Positions 24,662 to 37,827 are shown, counted from the stretch's first letter. The stretch: 64,000 nt of DNA from Flabesymbios commensalis (GCA_964017125.1 OZ024902.1:103338307-103402306), one strand, 5' to 3'. The notes: generated by a model from the letters alone, not told the origin. Made by a program: numbers and translations.

Positions 24662-25136
24662 AATGAGTATATATATACGGTTCTATTTACCTTGGTAGGC
24701 ATGGTTGACTGTAGTTTAAATTTAGAAAACACAGTCTGATGTAGACACATACAATAGCATGTTTTAAACCAATAACATCAGACGTGTAGATGTTCGCAAT
24801 GATTAAAGCATGCATCATCTCGTCTTATTGACAATCCTATTTTGCCTGTAGCTACAAAAATAACCGTCTTTTCCTCCGAGATACACATCTGGGGCATCTC
24901 GTTCTACCGTGCAGTCATTTCAATTTACGCATTTCGAGCCTTTTTTGTGTGTTTATAATTATATCTGAGCAAGTTTACATTCATTTATAGAGGTAAATAT
25001 CCATAATAGTCAATAACCACCCAACACCCCCCTCCCCCAAGAACACAACACTGTTGCTTGTTCTCTGGTTTAATATTTCAGGAAGTATTCGCCTTATTTT
25101 GTGGTGATGGTCGTGGCATAAAGTGTGACTATATGT

Positions 25137-25209
25137 CGACAAATCTATATTAATACGGCTTATTATCCCTTATTATCTAATTAATAATCGTATCAATATA
25201 GATTTGTCG
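25137..25209. repeat. Hairpin, CGACAAATCTATATT arms
   Basis: CGACAAATCTATATTAATAC and GTATCAATATAGATTTGTCG pair with one mismatch; the centre is itself partly inverted (ATTATCTAATTAATAAT). Confidence 0.8.
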
Positions 25210-25249
25210 CCTTATTTACCGCTGCCATGTCCAGTAACCTAGTTATGCA

Positions 25250-25287
25250 GCATAGTTCACAAGCCGTGCATCTACTGTGAACTATGC
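25250..25287. repeat. Small hairpin
   Basis: GCATAGTTCACA and TGTGAACTATGC, a perfect 12-bp stem 40 bp after the previous hairpin. Confidence 0.75.
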
Positions 25288-25377
25288 CTCATACATCTTG
25301 AACACATCTTGGTTGTTGACATATGGCGTGGGTCACATTTATACTCGGTATGCCACAAAGGTTGATGTGGTGATGTT

Positions 25378-25629
25378 TTAACCCTTTAAGCCCTCACGAT
25401 GCAGTAAAGCATCATTTTACATCCCTGAAAACAGACTTAATTTCCCTACAACTAGAGGTTTTAGAACGAAAATTACCGTGAAACTGGTTTACCAATACAT
25501 AACAATTTTCTTTATTTTTTAAACCACATCAAATCATCTTCATCCACTACAAGTCGAGAATTGCGGCAGCAATTCGCGGCTTGGAGTGGATGAAGATGAC
25601 AATGGTAAACTCAGGCTTCAAAGGGTTAA
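25378..25629. mobile_element. TTAA-type MITE, family C (complete)
   Basis: TTAACCCTTTAAGCCCTCAC to GGCTTCAAAGGGTTAA, TTAA on both sides. Same internal stem as the copy at 20936, with an extra about 25 bp (TTTCTTTATTTTTTAAACC) near 25510. Confidence 0.87.
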
Positions 25630-26156
25630 TGACCTGTCAGGTGCTGTCATCGCTTGAAATTTGACAGAGTACTGTTGAAGCAAGCGCTGCGGGAACAACC
25701 ATTGAGATCAGCTAGTCTAGTAAGTTCGCTGAATCCGATATGTTTTAAATTAACACTCGCTTCCTTGGTCAAAACAAGAATTGGTGGTATTTCGAAAGGA
25801 AAGACTGACGATAAACATAGGCGACATTGTCCTTTCCTCAGCCATTCGCCAGGATTGAAGGAGCGAAATCCCAGGATAATCTAAAATGGTACCCTGTATT
25901 TACACGTGAAAGAGTTACGAGTTATCGACCCTGCTTCTTAGATCGTTCTTCTTGTGTTCAAGAAAGGGGAGACTGCTTCTAAGGATAGGCACCAGGCGTT
26001 CTCATAAATAGTTGAAAAGGTGTGCGAAAGGTGAGTCCTCCTGGGTGGTTGGTGGCAGCGGTGGCCTGCAGCACAGCCTGATTGAGTTGCAGGTGCCTCA
26101 GCGGCGGCACACCATTAACCACAGTTAGTAGGGTGCCGCCGTCCACAGGCTCAGTT

Positions 26157-26180
26157 CCCCCCCCCCCCCCCCCGAGGAAC
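26157..26180. repeat. C17 run inside GTTCC...GGAAC
   Basis: A run of 17 C between GTTCC and GGAAC. Length in the assembly may be unreliable. Confidence 0.8.
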
Positions 26181-26659
26181 ACCAAGAAACATAACGTCTT
26201 ACATCAACACATGCTGAAAACCACAGATCCTGACGAGCAACCACAGGGCTAGGTCATCATCTAAAGAGCTCATAACACTCCCCGGTTTACATTACATGGA
26301 ATGCTGTATTTAAGTAACATTGCTTTGTTATTTATATAGTAATCGGTAGAATTAAATGCTATAGTATACGCAAGTTGTAAAACAGTAACAAATATCTACA
26401 CATCCATCGACTCACAAGATAATTCCTCTATTTTTATCTCGGAGGCGTCACTACGTATCTGGTAATAGCAGGGTAGTTTTGCCATCGGGTCTGGATGATC
26501 ACTGATGACAATGATGGCCTCCACAGTACAGACTGCAGTAGAAAATTGCCTGTTAGCTTGTTGGACTTGCAGCCCTGTTCTCCTTCTATTGGATTAGACA
26601 GCAACCATGCAAGGTGTACCGGAGCGCCGTAAAAACAGCAATCACCAGACATCGTTCGA

Positions 26660-26730
26660 GTGGTGATTCAATATAGAGCCAACGTCTAAGACATTGGTTC
26701 TATATATATAGAATATATTGAATCACCACT
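26660..26730. repeat. Hairpin, GTGGTGATTCAATATA arms
   Basis: GTGGTGATTCAATATA and TATATTGAATCACCAC, with AGAGCCAACG...CATTGGTTCT in between giving a second stem. Confidence 0.8.
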
Positions 26731-27285
26731 GGGCCACTGCTGTACGCTTTCTGGGCAACCGACCAGCAGAATGGGGCGAATCACATCATGGCCACATCAT
26801 GGCACTGGGCCGTCATTTATAGTTCCTGTTCTTCGTGTTTCGTTCTTCCCGTCTCTACTCATTCTTCCACAATTTGTGACATTATTTACTGAGGGAGTTG
26901 TCCTTCCAAATAAATAAATTATATTTTCCCCGCTTCAAACTATTTAGCAGGATTCGGAATAAAACTGGCATCTTATTCATACAACATGTGTTCAAAGTAC
27001 ATACATTTTATATTTGTGAGTTTTATACACAATATAATGTCCTTGAATGATACTTCAATTAGAAAAATACCGCGAAAATAGCGAAATTGTTTTTACTTGA
27101 AAGATGTTGCATTTGGCAAGTGGTTTGTAGGTTCAAAATTATATTGTAACTTATATAGATTTTTTTATCGTTTGTTCGATGTGTTTGTTTCGTGTCTCAT
27201 CGCAAGTTGTGATTCTGCTTTAGTTGTCATCTTTTGATTTATATCTAGTTACAAACGGATACCATCCAAGATGGACGAAGAAGAG

Positions 27286-27388
27286 GAAACACAAAACGTT
27301 GAACCAATATTGATTTAATACTGGTCCAGCGTCGCAAAAGGTTGTCTAACATTAAGCCAATATTGGTTCAATGTTTCTAGTTACTGGG
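27286..27388. mobile_element. CAGCAAAC-family palindrome (full, diverged ends)
   Basis: ACGTTGAACCAATATTGATT and its inverse AAGCCAATATTGGTTCAATG pair over about 20 bp. Outer ends eroded (GGAAACACAAAACG / TAGTTACTGGGG). Confidence 0.75.
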
Positions 27389-28019
27389 GCAGGCTTTAAA
27401 GATGGACCAATGTACAATACGCAGTTCTCACTGTTACGTGAGCCCATGTGGGTTTTTTGCTGTGTTTATGATGACACGGTGATCCTTGGCACACACATCT
27501 AGTTTTGTCCACAGGATAATTGCTGGACGCTGGTGTGGATGATTGGCGGATCAGTCCCAGTCATCAGCTCTATCAGTCATTACCACTACTGTGAGTAAAT
27601 GCCGCCTCTTAATCTGTTCCACAAATTGGATTTGTCGTCCCCCGGGAACAGTAGCCGTTGCACTCAATCTATCGATCGAAACCGCGAGCTAAATAAAAAT
27701 CATTTTTCGAGAAGTGAGCATGGATGCGCAGCCAGTCGGTACACCAATAGAATTTGTTCCTTGTGTTAGTGGCACCCGGCCGTGGCAAACAGAGAAATTA
27801 GATTCGAGCCACAGAAACTGGCCTCATCTCTCCCCCTCTGACTTGGACGCACGTCGGTCGACGCGGGAACTCGAGAAGCCCTGGCGTCTTCATCGACAGG
27901 TCATCAAAAATTCTATTTGGCAGACTTCAGGGGTGTTTAGTGATTGGCAGCTAAGATGAAGATTGGCTGTTTCCATGGCGATACTACTGTCTGCTTGTGT
28001 GTCGCAGTCAGTACGTTTT

Positions 28020-28125
28020 CAGCGAAAACGGGACGTTGGCCCAATGCTGTTTTAAGATAGGACCAGCGTTCCACATGTTAGTCCAACATTGAAACATCAT
28101 TAAGTAGGTCGATGTCACAAGGCCA
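28020..28125. mobile_element. CAGCAAAC-family palindrome (diverged right arm)
   Basis: CAGCGAAAACGGGACGTTGG start, ATGCTGTTTTAAGATAGGAC arm, then GTCCAACATTGAAACATCAT; the terminal right end is lost. Confidence 0.6.
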
Positions 28126-29761
28126 ACCAATACCAACGCTTTCACGATTTTTCAAGTGATTTAAATTTCCAGAAGAATTGTTAAAGCTGATGAAAAACAA
28201 TTGTCCTTAAAATTCACAATATGTGGCTACTGAAGCAATATTATAACACATTACCGCTTGTGTATATTTACCATAGTTCTAATATTAAATTCGTATTTTC
28301 CCGAAGAAATAGGATAAAATATACTTCCACACTCAACTAGAACAGAGTAGTTGTTGGTGTGAATGATCACGTTTTATTTTATTAGTTATTTTGGATACAG
28401 TTAACTGTATTACCTGAAATTATAATGTATTGTGTTTCTACACCACACAAAGACCGTACTACTATAACATAGGCCTATCTATATAAAAATACGTCTTCAA
28501 GCCTATCACTATAATGACGGTGGCCAATCTGGCCTTTATTCGTGATTCAATATCAGTTTTTTCTGACGTTCTAACGCCTACATGATTGGATGACGTCATC
28601 ACACCTCTTATCTATGATGACGCATGACTTGTATGTTTTAAAACATCAAAATATGTTCTTGCCAAAGCGAAAAAGAACATTTTATATATTTAAACAAACC
28701 AGCTGCAGCGTTTGTGACAGGTGAGTACTTCAGGCTCATTGTACCTGAATGTCATTGTCAATGTTGTCTGGCTTATTTTACCAACACCGAAGTGTCCCTT
28801 TTCATTTAATTTATTCTGGCGACGCAGATATCGATTTCCAGTGGGTTTCTGGAATTAATTCCGCTAGACATGTCTCTTCTACATCCTTGACAGATGAGTC
28901 TTTTCACTTCCATCAGCAACGAATTTTGAGGATGTTTTTTTCTCGTTCAGCGTCTTTCAGCTCACATGTGAATGACTCTACTTATACTCTAATTCCGTGT
29001 CGTGACTCTCGATAGAAGTACTATTTTTTCATCATTGCACTACAAAAGATATCCTAATTTCAATATTAGAATTGATTAGGTAGAAGATATGAATTCACCT
29101 TGCCTTGTCCATCATAGTAGAAAATAACATGTAGAACTGATGAACCGTTTTTTAAGGCGTGCTAAGAATGTAAATGTTGTTTTATAATAAATAACTGTAA
29201 AACTAAATTTAAACTATTTTTTCGAAAAAATAGAAGCCAGCCAAAACTAGAAATGGTATTGAATTGACAGTCCAACGTTTGCGACGTTAGCCCAGCTTTG
29301 TTGCGACGTTGTGTTATTGTATCGTACTTGCTGACAGGGTGAGGATTTTTTGACAAATCACTCTGCAGAATTCTTCCGCGGGGAAGTGCGACTTTTTACT
29401 GCATTAACGATGCGAGGTTAATAAAAACCTTGGCCCTTGAGGGTCGCGATCCCGTCGTTAATTATGAAGCTGGCTCTTCGTCATTACTCCCACTGGACTG
29501 CCGCCGCTCTGCTTTGAAAATCACCACAAATCAATTAACAATAACGGGACGGTTTTACATTGTAAATAGTGCACAATACAACGGATAAAGAGTTACTTCA
29601 GGAAATGTAAGAGCGAGCATGTCCACTGGCTGATGACAATTTAAGGTTGAGTTGGAACAATGTGGACGTGTAGACTACATGTATTTAACTATACATTTAA
29701 CTATTATTCGAGCTGGAGCTTAGATAAATTATACTTTTCTTCCTGGTGTGAGTGAATCGCG

Positions 29762-29984
29762 TTAACCCTTAGCACACTGATGTCGACTACAGTAGACATT
29801 CTGTGTTTTTATTAGCACCTGCATAACCAGTTGTTAAAAATAAAATATGCTTTCAATCTTGAATCAGTGATAGCTGGTAGGACTTAAATTTCACAAATAA
29901 CACAATTTTTCAGTCACTTACCGCGATCCACAACTTCGAGTGGCTGAAAATTTAAATTTCTTAGCTCAGTGCTCTAAGGGTTAA
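29762..29984. mobile_element. TTAA-type MITE, family A' (complete)
   Basis: TTAACCCTTAGCACACTGATG to CAGTGCTCTAAGGGTTAA, TTAA on both sides. Carries GTCGACTACAGTAGAC near the left and the CAGTCACTTACCGCGATCC...CAACTTCGAGTGGCTG hairpin near the right. Confidence 0.85.
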
Positions 29985-30954
29985 AGACAAGTGGTTCATA
30001 ATATTTAAACCACAATAATGGCCTCAATGTTGATGTGCATTCTAATTTCTATAAATATTTTTTGACTTCCAATCTATGCAACATACCCCCGTAATTGTCT
30101 TTATCAACATTTTGCAAAAATAAATTACATAATTACGTATTCACACGGTATTGTAGGCCTACTAGCTCGTAGATTTAGTCCCTACTTGGAATAACTAGTT
30201 GACCAAAGTGCAATGGTGCGGCATAGTTGATATTCACGAACAGAACATTAACATAACGATTGCTCAATGTTGGGCCGATGTATCCCACTTTGGTCAACCA
30301 TTATTCCAATGCTGCCTAACTATCTCTTTTCGTTTGGATGACGAGGACTGGAGATGATGGATGACTTCAGCCATGACTAGCAGGCTCCACGGATCCCATG
30401 TTAGAGCCATCGAGGGCTTTGAGCAGAGCATCCTTTGTCTTCGCCAATAACGGCAGCGGCACCCCCGTGGAATGCTCATATCTCTGTGCCCTTCGAGCCC
30501 TTTTAACATCCAGCGCCCGGTTAAAATGGTAGATCGGGAGAAGGGTGAGTTAACGCTGGCCAATTCCTCGGATGTAGATCCAGCTTTGACTCGATATTGG
30601 CGAATGTATTGTGCACACGATCATATCGCTGCCATAATGTCATCGATTGAGCATTTGTCCTTCTTTGTATCGTCCCCTGGTCATCTTATACGTGCCATAG
30701 ACATCAGTCATGTCATATCATTCTGCTCATTTCACCATAATAGCTGACGGTACACTTTTAATGTGACTCTTTCTATTATTGAACCTGTGTTCATTAGCGC
30801 GTAGACCCATAGCCTGATTGACCTAAAATTGCTGCTCTTGAAGGGGAAATGCGGTAGATCCATTTGATTTCAAATTTAAAAAAACACCTTTAGTCTGCAT
30901 GTTTTATGCAAAAATATGTCTGCATTGTAAGGGTTGATACTCGCTTTAGTGTGT

Positions 30955-31200
30955 TTAACCCTTTAACCGCCGGTGTCGCATATATTCGGGTTTTCATTTT
31001 TTATTAGCACATCAAGCACTATCTTTCAAACATGTTTAAGATAAAATATGACATCAATCAGCAATATTTGAAAATAGTTGATCTCCATTTTGTCAAATCT
31101 GAATAATTTTCACTCACTTGAAGTTGTGGATCGCGTCAGCGAGACACAATTTCAAGTGGGTGAAAATTAAAATCGAATAATTTGGCGGTTAAAGGTTTAA
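30955..31200. mobile_element. TTAA-type MITE, family A (complete)
   Basis: TTAACCCTTTAACCGCCGG to GGCGGTTAAAGGTTTAA, TTAA on both sides, with the hairpin near the right end. Within duplication copy 1; the identical copy is at 40553-40798. Confidence 0.87.
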
Positions 31201-32309
31201 TAAAAATATTGAATGTAACTGGTATCAGTTTTCATGTAATCGTGACGGCAGTGCTCAGCTGTGTCTGCTGCGTGATATGTCAACGTTGTTTTGCGCATAG
31301 ATACTTGTCCGTGCTGCCATTTTTGAATAAAACATTGGTCTGCAGTCCAACAGGTTTTTCTAGTACAAAAAGCTACCGACGAAATGTGATGCCGTAGTTG
31401 TCCATAATGACCAGCTATTTGGACTGACGCTTATCAGCTTTCCTAGTCACGCTAACAGTCCGTTACAATCACTACCCTGCAAATGCTACACACAACTCGA
31501 CCAATTGATATTAAACATTACATGGGTCATGCCTAGTAAATCATGGGACCCAAGTATTATTGGTGTATGGCTAATTTTAACTGGTCTGTGCGCAGAAACC
31601 GCTTTAAAATCCATTTAACTAATAAACTTTTACTGAATGATATACCAAATTTGACTTCAATCGGGTAGTGGTCATATCATGTGGTTATACGTTCTTTTGC
31701 AATTTTAAATGTCTGACTGGTGCCGTTTGTAATAAAGAAGCAGAGCACAGAGGCCAATTCAATTATTTGCTTCAGGAAAGTAGTACTGCCACATTGCATC
31801 AACTGTTATATTTGTCAAATGTACGTTAGAGGTACTCTCAAATACATTTTTTGTATTTGTCCATTAATGTCTAATTTGTTTATTTAATAACGAATTAAAT
31901 TTGCATTTCTTTTGGACTCATCATTGTAAGTGCAATTGCAAGCAATATAAGCGCTTTCACAATTCTGTACCGATGCCATGTATTTTCTCTCGTGGACTGT
32001 TACAGTATACGACTACGTATATATTTGGAGAAGAATAATGTGCATATTTACTGTAATGTATCGATCATTAGATTGGAAGCAAAGTGCCTGATAATAATAC
32101 AAAGTAGCGCTAAAACAAAGGATAACACTTGAGGTTGCGAGACCAGCAGTTATCGAATTACCTTGTACCTGTGTGGGTTCGCCTCTGTCACGTGGGGGCC
32201 GCAAAGGTCCAGAGCTCATTAATATTAAATAGAAGTAGTGACTCACGCAATAGATGGAGATGCCTGCAAGCCATCTTTCCAACAGAAACCGGCCTAGGCG
32301 ATATACTCA

Positions 32310-34610
32310 GACACCGGCTCAATGTTGGGTCCACGTCATTTGATGTCGGCTCAATGTTGAAGCTATTGGTTGTAGATTATACATATTGCTTTTGCTTTGA
32401 ACGCTTTCAAGAGAATATAAGATGTCTCCGCGAAACTGAATCTGGCCACCATTTTACCAGTGGATTTTATCACAAATAAAGAAAAACTTGTACGTACGAT
32501 AATATTTGGTTGCAAAAGCAATGCTGATGTTTGCCCGATGATTCACAAATATATCTTGCAAACACGTCGTTTTGAGCTAACATCTGCATAAAATCCTCTG
32601 GTGGAGTATTACTACTCTTTATCATAACATCATCAATGCTCTGCGAATCCAAAGGGGGGCATCTGATTGCTTGTTAAGTAAGTATATGTTGTCGTTGGAT
32701 TTGCACAGCAAAAACTTTCTTCGTCAGCATTTTCATTCATGGACCACCATGGCTATATGTTTTCTTTTCGTGCGAATATAGATTTAACTGTTTGTTGAGA
32801 TTTATTGTGAAATGGACAATTGTAAATGTATTTTTTGTTAGGAGCTGGCTAGTGGCTGGTAACGGCTGTCCAGTTTCCATAATAAAGGTATTCTAAATCA
32901 TAAGATGTCTTTACCGAGCTCATGCGTCTCCTCGCTGGAGAACAACTACTATAATCCGCAAGCTCCATAGACGGCATTGTCTACTACAGATATGTGTACA
33001 TTGTACATGATTGTAATTTAATCAGCAAGGCAGACGACATTAATGGGGCTTATTTGTCTTGAGGGGAACTTGGTGGAGATATTTAAACTCAACACGACAG
33101 CGGTGCTTCAATCGCAGGCTGATTTTGTTAGATACAGGGCTCTGTCGGCGTGGTCCATGGCGTGACTGTCTGCCTGTAGTTCGCTAGTCTACATGCCGGT
33201 CAGGTAACAGTGCAGCTGGGAGCCACGTCTTCATCATTCAGTCAATGAACACACCCTGGGACCTTGGAACGCGACAGCTCAATGGTGGGCCAACGTCACA
33301 GATGGCGGCTCAACTTTGATCAAACGCTGCCCCAACGTGCCGCCCCACAGTCTGCGGCTCCAAGAGCGGCTCTGCAAAACGACTGTCCAATTGGTGCGCA
33401 ATAGGCCGTTAGTGCGGATTGCTCACGGTGGATGGGCGGAAGACACCTTTGCACCCGCATTCTACCCCGCAAAGACAAACAGCAGTAACTGCTTACTTTA
33501 CAAATGAGCAGTTACTGCTGTTTGTCTTTGCGGGGCAGCATTGCTGGGGAGTGTGGTCCGCCTTGCTCGTTCACCAGAGATACATGTAGCTGCGGTCAGT
33601 CAGCAGAATTGGCTGATCCAGACCAAAGCCTGGCCTCAACTCACATTTGTGTCCACTTACCGTCTCTTTGTCGTTCACGACTCAACGGTGAAGAATCCGT
33701 TTATAGTGGTGTAAGACATGGCTAGAGAATAAACACTCGGAAACTTACTCAATCCGCTCCCTTGGAATCCAAAGGGTGTATTTCCCAATTTGTAAAGTTG
33801 AATGTGTACCCTTTCAATTCCAAGGCGACCTTATAGTGGAAACATGAAGAAAGATCAAATAAGTACGAGAAATAAGTCTAATCCTATTCACTGGTCCATT
33901 TAAATGTTTTGTCCCATCATTATGGTAATATGTCAGAGTGGTATTATTCATAGTGATGACAGGTATGTTTTTGTCTGTAACATGTGTTACATATTTTTTA
34001 TACTTCTCACCTGTTTTTCTAACCATGTACATATGTGACTAAAGCAAAGTTTCCTGTTGTTTTTTTGGTGCTTGGGTTGTGTTGTTTTACTCTGTAATAT
34101 TATCCCGCGACTCATGTTCTCTTTTCTCATCAAACAAACACAAGACGTGTGGGTGGGTTTAATGTCGGGCCAGCGTCGTAGGCGGTGGGCACACAAAAAC
34201 CTATGGTCAATGTCTTGTTTAATATAAAGCTTGGCGGCTTGTATTAGTTTTTTGACAGGGAATGTCGTATTTTCGAGTTTGTTTTACGTGCTATCGAGCG
34301 TGCATGTGTGACAGCATGTCATTTGACGCAAATCAACAAAAGGTCATGTCTTGTTTTTGGCCAAGTCCTTATCTTATCATAAATATGATCAATACAGATG
34401 CGACTTAAGTTACAGGATCACCGTTGACTTTGTCATCCAAGCCACCAGAAGAGTGTCATCTGTATGTATTGTGAGGATTGTCCTGACTTATTATTAGGAA
34501 TGCAATGTCTGAATGTATTTCTCTGAAATCTTATCTAGACCCAACGCAGCAGACAAGACGTTGTATCAATGTTGGTTTGACGTTGGTCCAACGTCGTATT
34601 GGTTTCACTA
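32310..34610. mobile_element. CAGCAAAC-family remnants in duplication copy 1
   Basis: Partial copies at about 32310-32365 (GGCTCAATGTTGGGTCCACG), 33265-33345 (GCTCAATGGTGGGCCAACG), 34135-34225 (CACAAGACG...GTTTAATGTCGGGCCAGCG) and 34543-34612 (CAGCAGACAAGACGTTG). The same four recur 9598 bp downstream in copy 2. Further pieces lie at 29262-29335, 30236-30300 and 35300-35360. Confidence 0.5.
33465..33535. mobile_element. Fold-back element, family K
   Basis: CCCCGCAAAGACAAACAGCA GTAACTGCT and its perfect inverse around a 14-bp loop. Relatives at 48506 and 63528. Identical copy at 43063-43133. Confidence 0.8.
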
Positions 34611-35481
34611 CTGACGAATAGTATAGAATAGAATTGAATATTTTCAAGATATCGTTAGCTTTGCTAACAATGAACATTGTTAAATGATTTTGTTTCGATT
34701 ATTTTTAGCTTGATTATCTCCATTGAATCCAGAAACAACGGCATTTACTACTAACGTGTAAGAAGCCTTCAGAATATAATAATTAACAATGTGGTGTGTT
34801 TGGAGTGCAGTGTGTTAATTTGCTGCAGGACTTGTGAAATTAGATCCCTACCAGCGCCATTTGATCTCAAAGCAAACCCGGAGGATTAAATGACACTGAT
34901 AGATCATCATCTGGTAGGGCTCAGATTGAGCCAGAATTGCCTCAAATTACCACATTGCCCGACCAAACGTACACACGCCATTACTGTTAGTATTACAATC
35001 CACCTTTTAAAGCACTGATATCCACCACATAAGTTGACATAAGTATATAGATTTCACGATAAGGAGGTACATAATATCCAGTTACGCCCTTCTGCTGACC
35101 AGATACGCTCCACAAGCGACAGTGCCCTATATATTGATAATAAATAAACTATTGCGATAACTTTTGGTTGAACACTGACACGTTGATCGTGGAGGTTATT
35201 GTAAGATATAAGAATTTAACGATCGTCGCAATGCATTTTTAAGCAGGATTTTACACCAAGACTGACTCTGTGAGCCTTAGGCCCGACACGTTAGGTCAGC
35301 TCTGACCTCTATGACATTAGTCCAGCATTGAGCCAACGCTGGCCGAACATCTCGTGTACGGTAGAATGTTGATGGCAAGGCTGTCCTGCACAAATGCTGT
35401 TGGAGGTAATGATTCATGGCATAAGGACACGCTAACCGCTGCTTGACGATCCCAGTGAAAGAAATACCATGAACAAAGTGT

Positions 35482-35525
35482 ATTCAATGCAGGGCCAACG
35501 CCTCCGGTGTTGGCCCTGCATTGAA
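35482..35525. repeat. Hairpin, TTCAATGCAGGGCCAAC arms
   Basis: TTCAATGCAGGGCCAACGCC and GGTGTTGGCCCTGCATTGAA, about 19 bp stem. Identical copy at 45080-45123. Confidence 0.85.
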
Positions 35526-35820
35526 CTAGCCTTAGTTTAAGGCTTCGTGTTTTCAGCGAGGTGCTGCTGGCAAAGGTTCGCATGCACGCTGCCTGCTTCA
35601 CCATCACAATCTAAAAGTAGTCGCCATTTTATTGAAGCTGACCCGTGATTAGACAGTGTTTACTTACAATCTGGCTATTCCGACCCATTTTTCACGCAGT
35701 AGTCTGGTAACATTCGGATGGATACGTTTAGACTGAATGTTTAAATAAGTACAATCACCCAACACTGTAAACATTAGCTAGCCGACTATGCAATTAATAT
35801 AACATCAGTATAATAACACT

Positions 35821-36021
35821 CTTTAGCCCTTACTATGGAGACAAAGGGTTTTGTTCAATTTAAAGTCATCACAAATGGCTTAGTTAGCTCTTCCACTTCA
35901 TTTGAATACCTGAGTTATAGGTCTACGATTCTACGGTCATTATAATATTTTAATTATTTTAGTGCGGGAATCAACTTTAGATTATGACGTCTAAATTCGA
36001 CCCCCGCGCTGTAAGGGTCAA
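35821..36021. mobile_element. TTAA-type MITE, family B (inverted, shortened)
   Basis: CTTTAGCCCTTACTATGGAG at the left and CCCGCGCTGTAAGGGTCAA at the right. The stem is reduced to GAATCAACTTTAGA / TCTAAATTCGACC. Identical copy at 45419-45619. Confidence 0.72.
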
Positions 36022-36353
36022 TTTCAGTATTACATTCATATTAATTTGAATGCATACATGTTTGAAACTAAAGAAGAACAAGATTTGAACCATCTGAGCC
36101 GCGGCTGATCTTGCTGACTCTCACAGAGATTACTGTGATATCAAAGATTTTTTGTCTTCAGGGTTCTCACTTTCACCATCATTATGTTATTTTTCCCATT
36201 AATTAGATCATATGGACTATATTTTACATTGCACACTGATTGCACAAGATTACAGTAAAACGTATTCGATGGTACAAATGTATATAGGATGTTTTAACTG
36301 CACACCATGTTGGTCAGTGTGAGATGTTATACCCACACGAATCAATTACCCAG

Positions 36354-36694
36354 AGGGAGCTATCCTTCCTATTGTTACTCTGGGGACTATCCGACCCGAG
36401 GATAGCGGAGCTGTGCGAAATGCCACGGTGTTTCGGTATTAAATTACACAGCGAAACCCAAGTCTCCGGCCGTCTGGGCATGTCTGGGGGTAGATCCCCT
36501 AGACATGCCCAGAACCCCTTATCGGGCGAGCGAAGGAAAACGCTCTCAATAACCCACCATGCCCTATCACCCCACCTCATCTGTACACCATTTAATCTCA
36601 TCAATTGACTACAACGTTTTTATCGTATTACAATGTCACTTAAAAGACCTTTTGTGCCGAAAAGTGACGTAAAGCAATGATTTACTACTACTAC
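36354..36694 (+). mobile_element. SINE-like repeat with (TAC)n tail, copy 2
   Basis: Homologous to 22320-22600 and followed by TTTTGTGCCGAAAAGTGACG...AATGATT(TAC)n. The tail also occurs alone at 53396-53440 with clean target-site duplications, which suggests it is the 3' end of a retroposon. Whether body and tail are one element is inferred from two copies. Identical copy at 45952-46292. Confidence 0.5.
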
Positions 36695-37186
36695 TACATC
36701 ACACACAGTGTTGGTCAGTATAGGGGTGTTGGTCATTCCTGGGTGTTTTACAGCACACAGTGTTGGTCAGTATTTGGGTATTAGTCATTACTGGGCCGAC
36801 ATGGCGTGTTTGGTGAGTGCAGGTCGTATTTAGTGGCCGTCAACCTCACCAGACGGCGCAGCTGCCACTTCAAGTTCCGGATGTGGCCAACCCTCGGCCA
36901 CTTTGTCTGCATGGCCCACATTTTTAGTCGGATCGAAATAGCGCTGCGTAAGCCAGAATGGTCGCAACGAGGAAATATTGTCCACAAATAACCCACCTTT
37001 CTGGTCCCCCTGTTGACCTGCAGATAGCAATAACTGATCTGGAGGCTGGCCGCACGAGAAGTGGAATGCTGGCCACACTAATGCTGTCTACTGGTCCTCA
37101 TAACTATGTATGGCTTCCGCTGCCGCCTCCCAACTTTTAGTTTGTGGAAATAATTCACTGTTGAAAATAATTAGTAGTATTCAGCC

Positions 37187-37644
37187 CGGGGGGGGGGGGG
37201 CACTCCCATACTTGGAAGTACTGGGGATGTGCCGCTGGACAGGGTGCCTTTTTGAGCTTCCAGCTTTGGCACAGGGTGTCTTTTTTGAGCTTCCGGAATT
37301 GGGACAGGGACCTTTTTTGAGCTTCCAACTCTGGGCACCCGCTTAGCATGTATTTTGCTGATTTTAAAGGCCATTATCAGCCGAATTCCATCACATTTTT
37401 CGGCCTAATACCCTCGAAATGTTATAAACAAATATTAAAGAGCTTAAAAAGACCTTGAAACATGAAATATATATTGGTAGTAATTACACCATAAGCCGAT
37501 CAATTAAATTCGGTGGTAATTTCCAAATTGGGACAGGGTGGATTTTTAGCCGCGAGGCGAATTGAGACAGGATCAGGTTTTGAACGTGCCGGAGGCACAC
37601 CCCTACCCATTTCTAAGGCGAGTACCCCCCCCCCCCCCCCCGGC
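37187..37644. mobile_element. Homopolymer-ended element with 9-bp direct repeats
   Basis: Left end is a run of G then GCACTC, right end GAGTAC then a run of C, i.e. inverted termini. TATTCAGCC flanks both sides (37178-37186 and 37645-37653), a likely target-site duplication. The left part has three units of TTTTTTGAGCTTCC plus GGGACAGGG-like words, about 37 bp each. Confidence 0.7.
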
Positions 37645-37760
37645 TATTCAGCCTTCAGGAGTTGGTAGTATTTTTCTGTTTTGTGCTGTCTTTTACTGAT
37701 CGTAGATCAGCGTGATCATTATTTATACCCTCTACACTTTACCCATACATGACAATGCGC

Positions 37761-37827
37761 ACACGACGTTCTTGCGACGTTCAATCAACGTCAATGACGT
37801 TGATTGAACGTCGCAACAACGTCGTGT
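37761..37827. repeat. Long perfect hairpin, ACACGACGTT arms
   Basis: ACACGACGTT.TTGCGACGTTCAATCAACGTCA and its inverse TGACGTTGATTGAACGTCGC AACAACGTCGTGT; about 31-bp stem with almost no loop. Copy at 47358-47424. Confidence 0.88.

Larger units (their letters stand above)
25630..28387. other. Unassigned intronic sequence before the duplication
   Basis: Contains short frames at 25654, 25979 (reverse) and 27714, none recognisable with confidence, plus the hairpins and palindromes listed. Confidence 0.45.

Noticed and set aside
25979-26185. Minus-strand frame with a TPFQLFMRTPG segment that vaguely recalls the end of a retroelement integrase
   Set aside because: Too short and too weak to call; no neighbouring retroelement parts or terminal repeats are visible. 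If real it would only be a fossil scrap.
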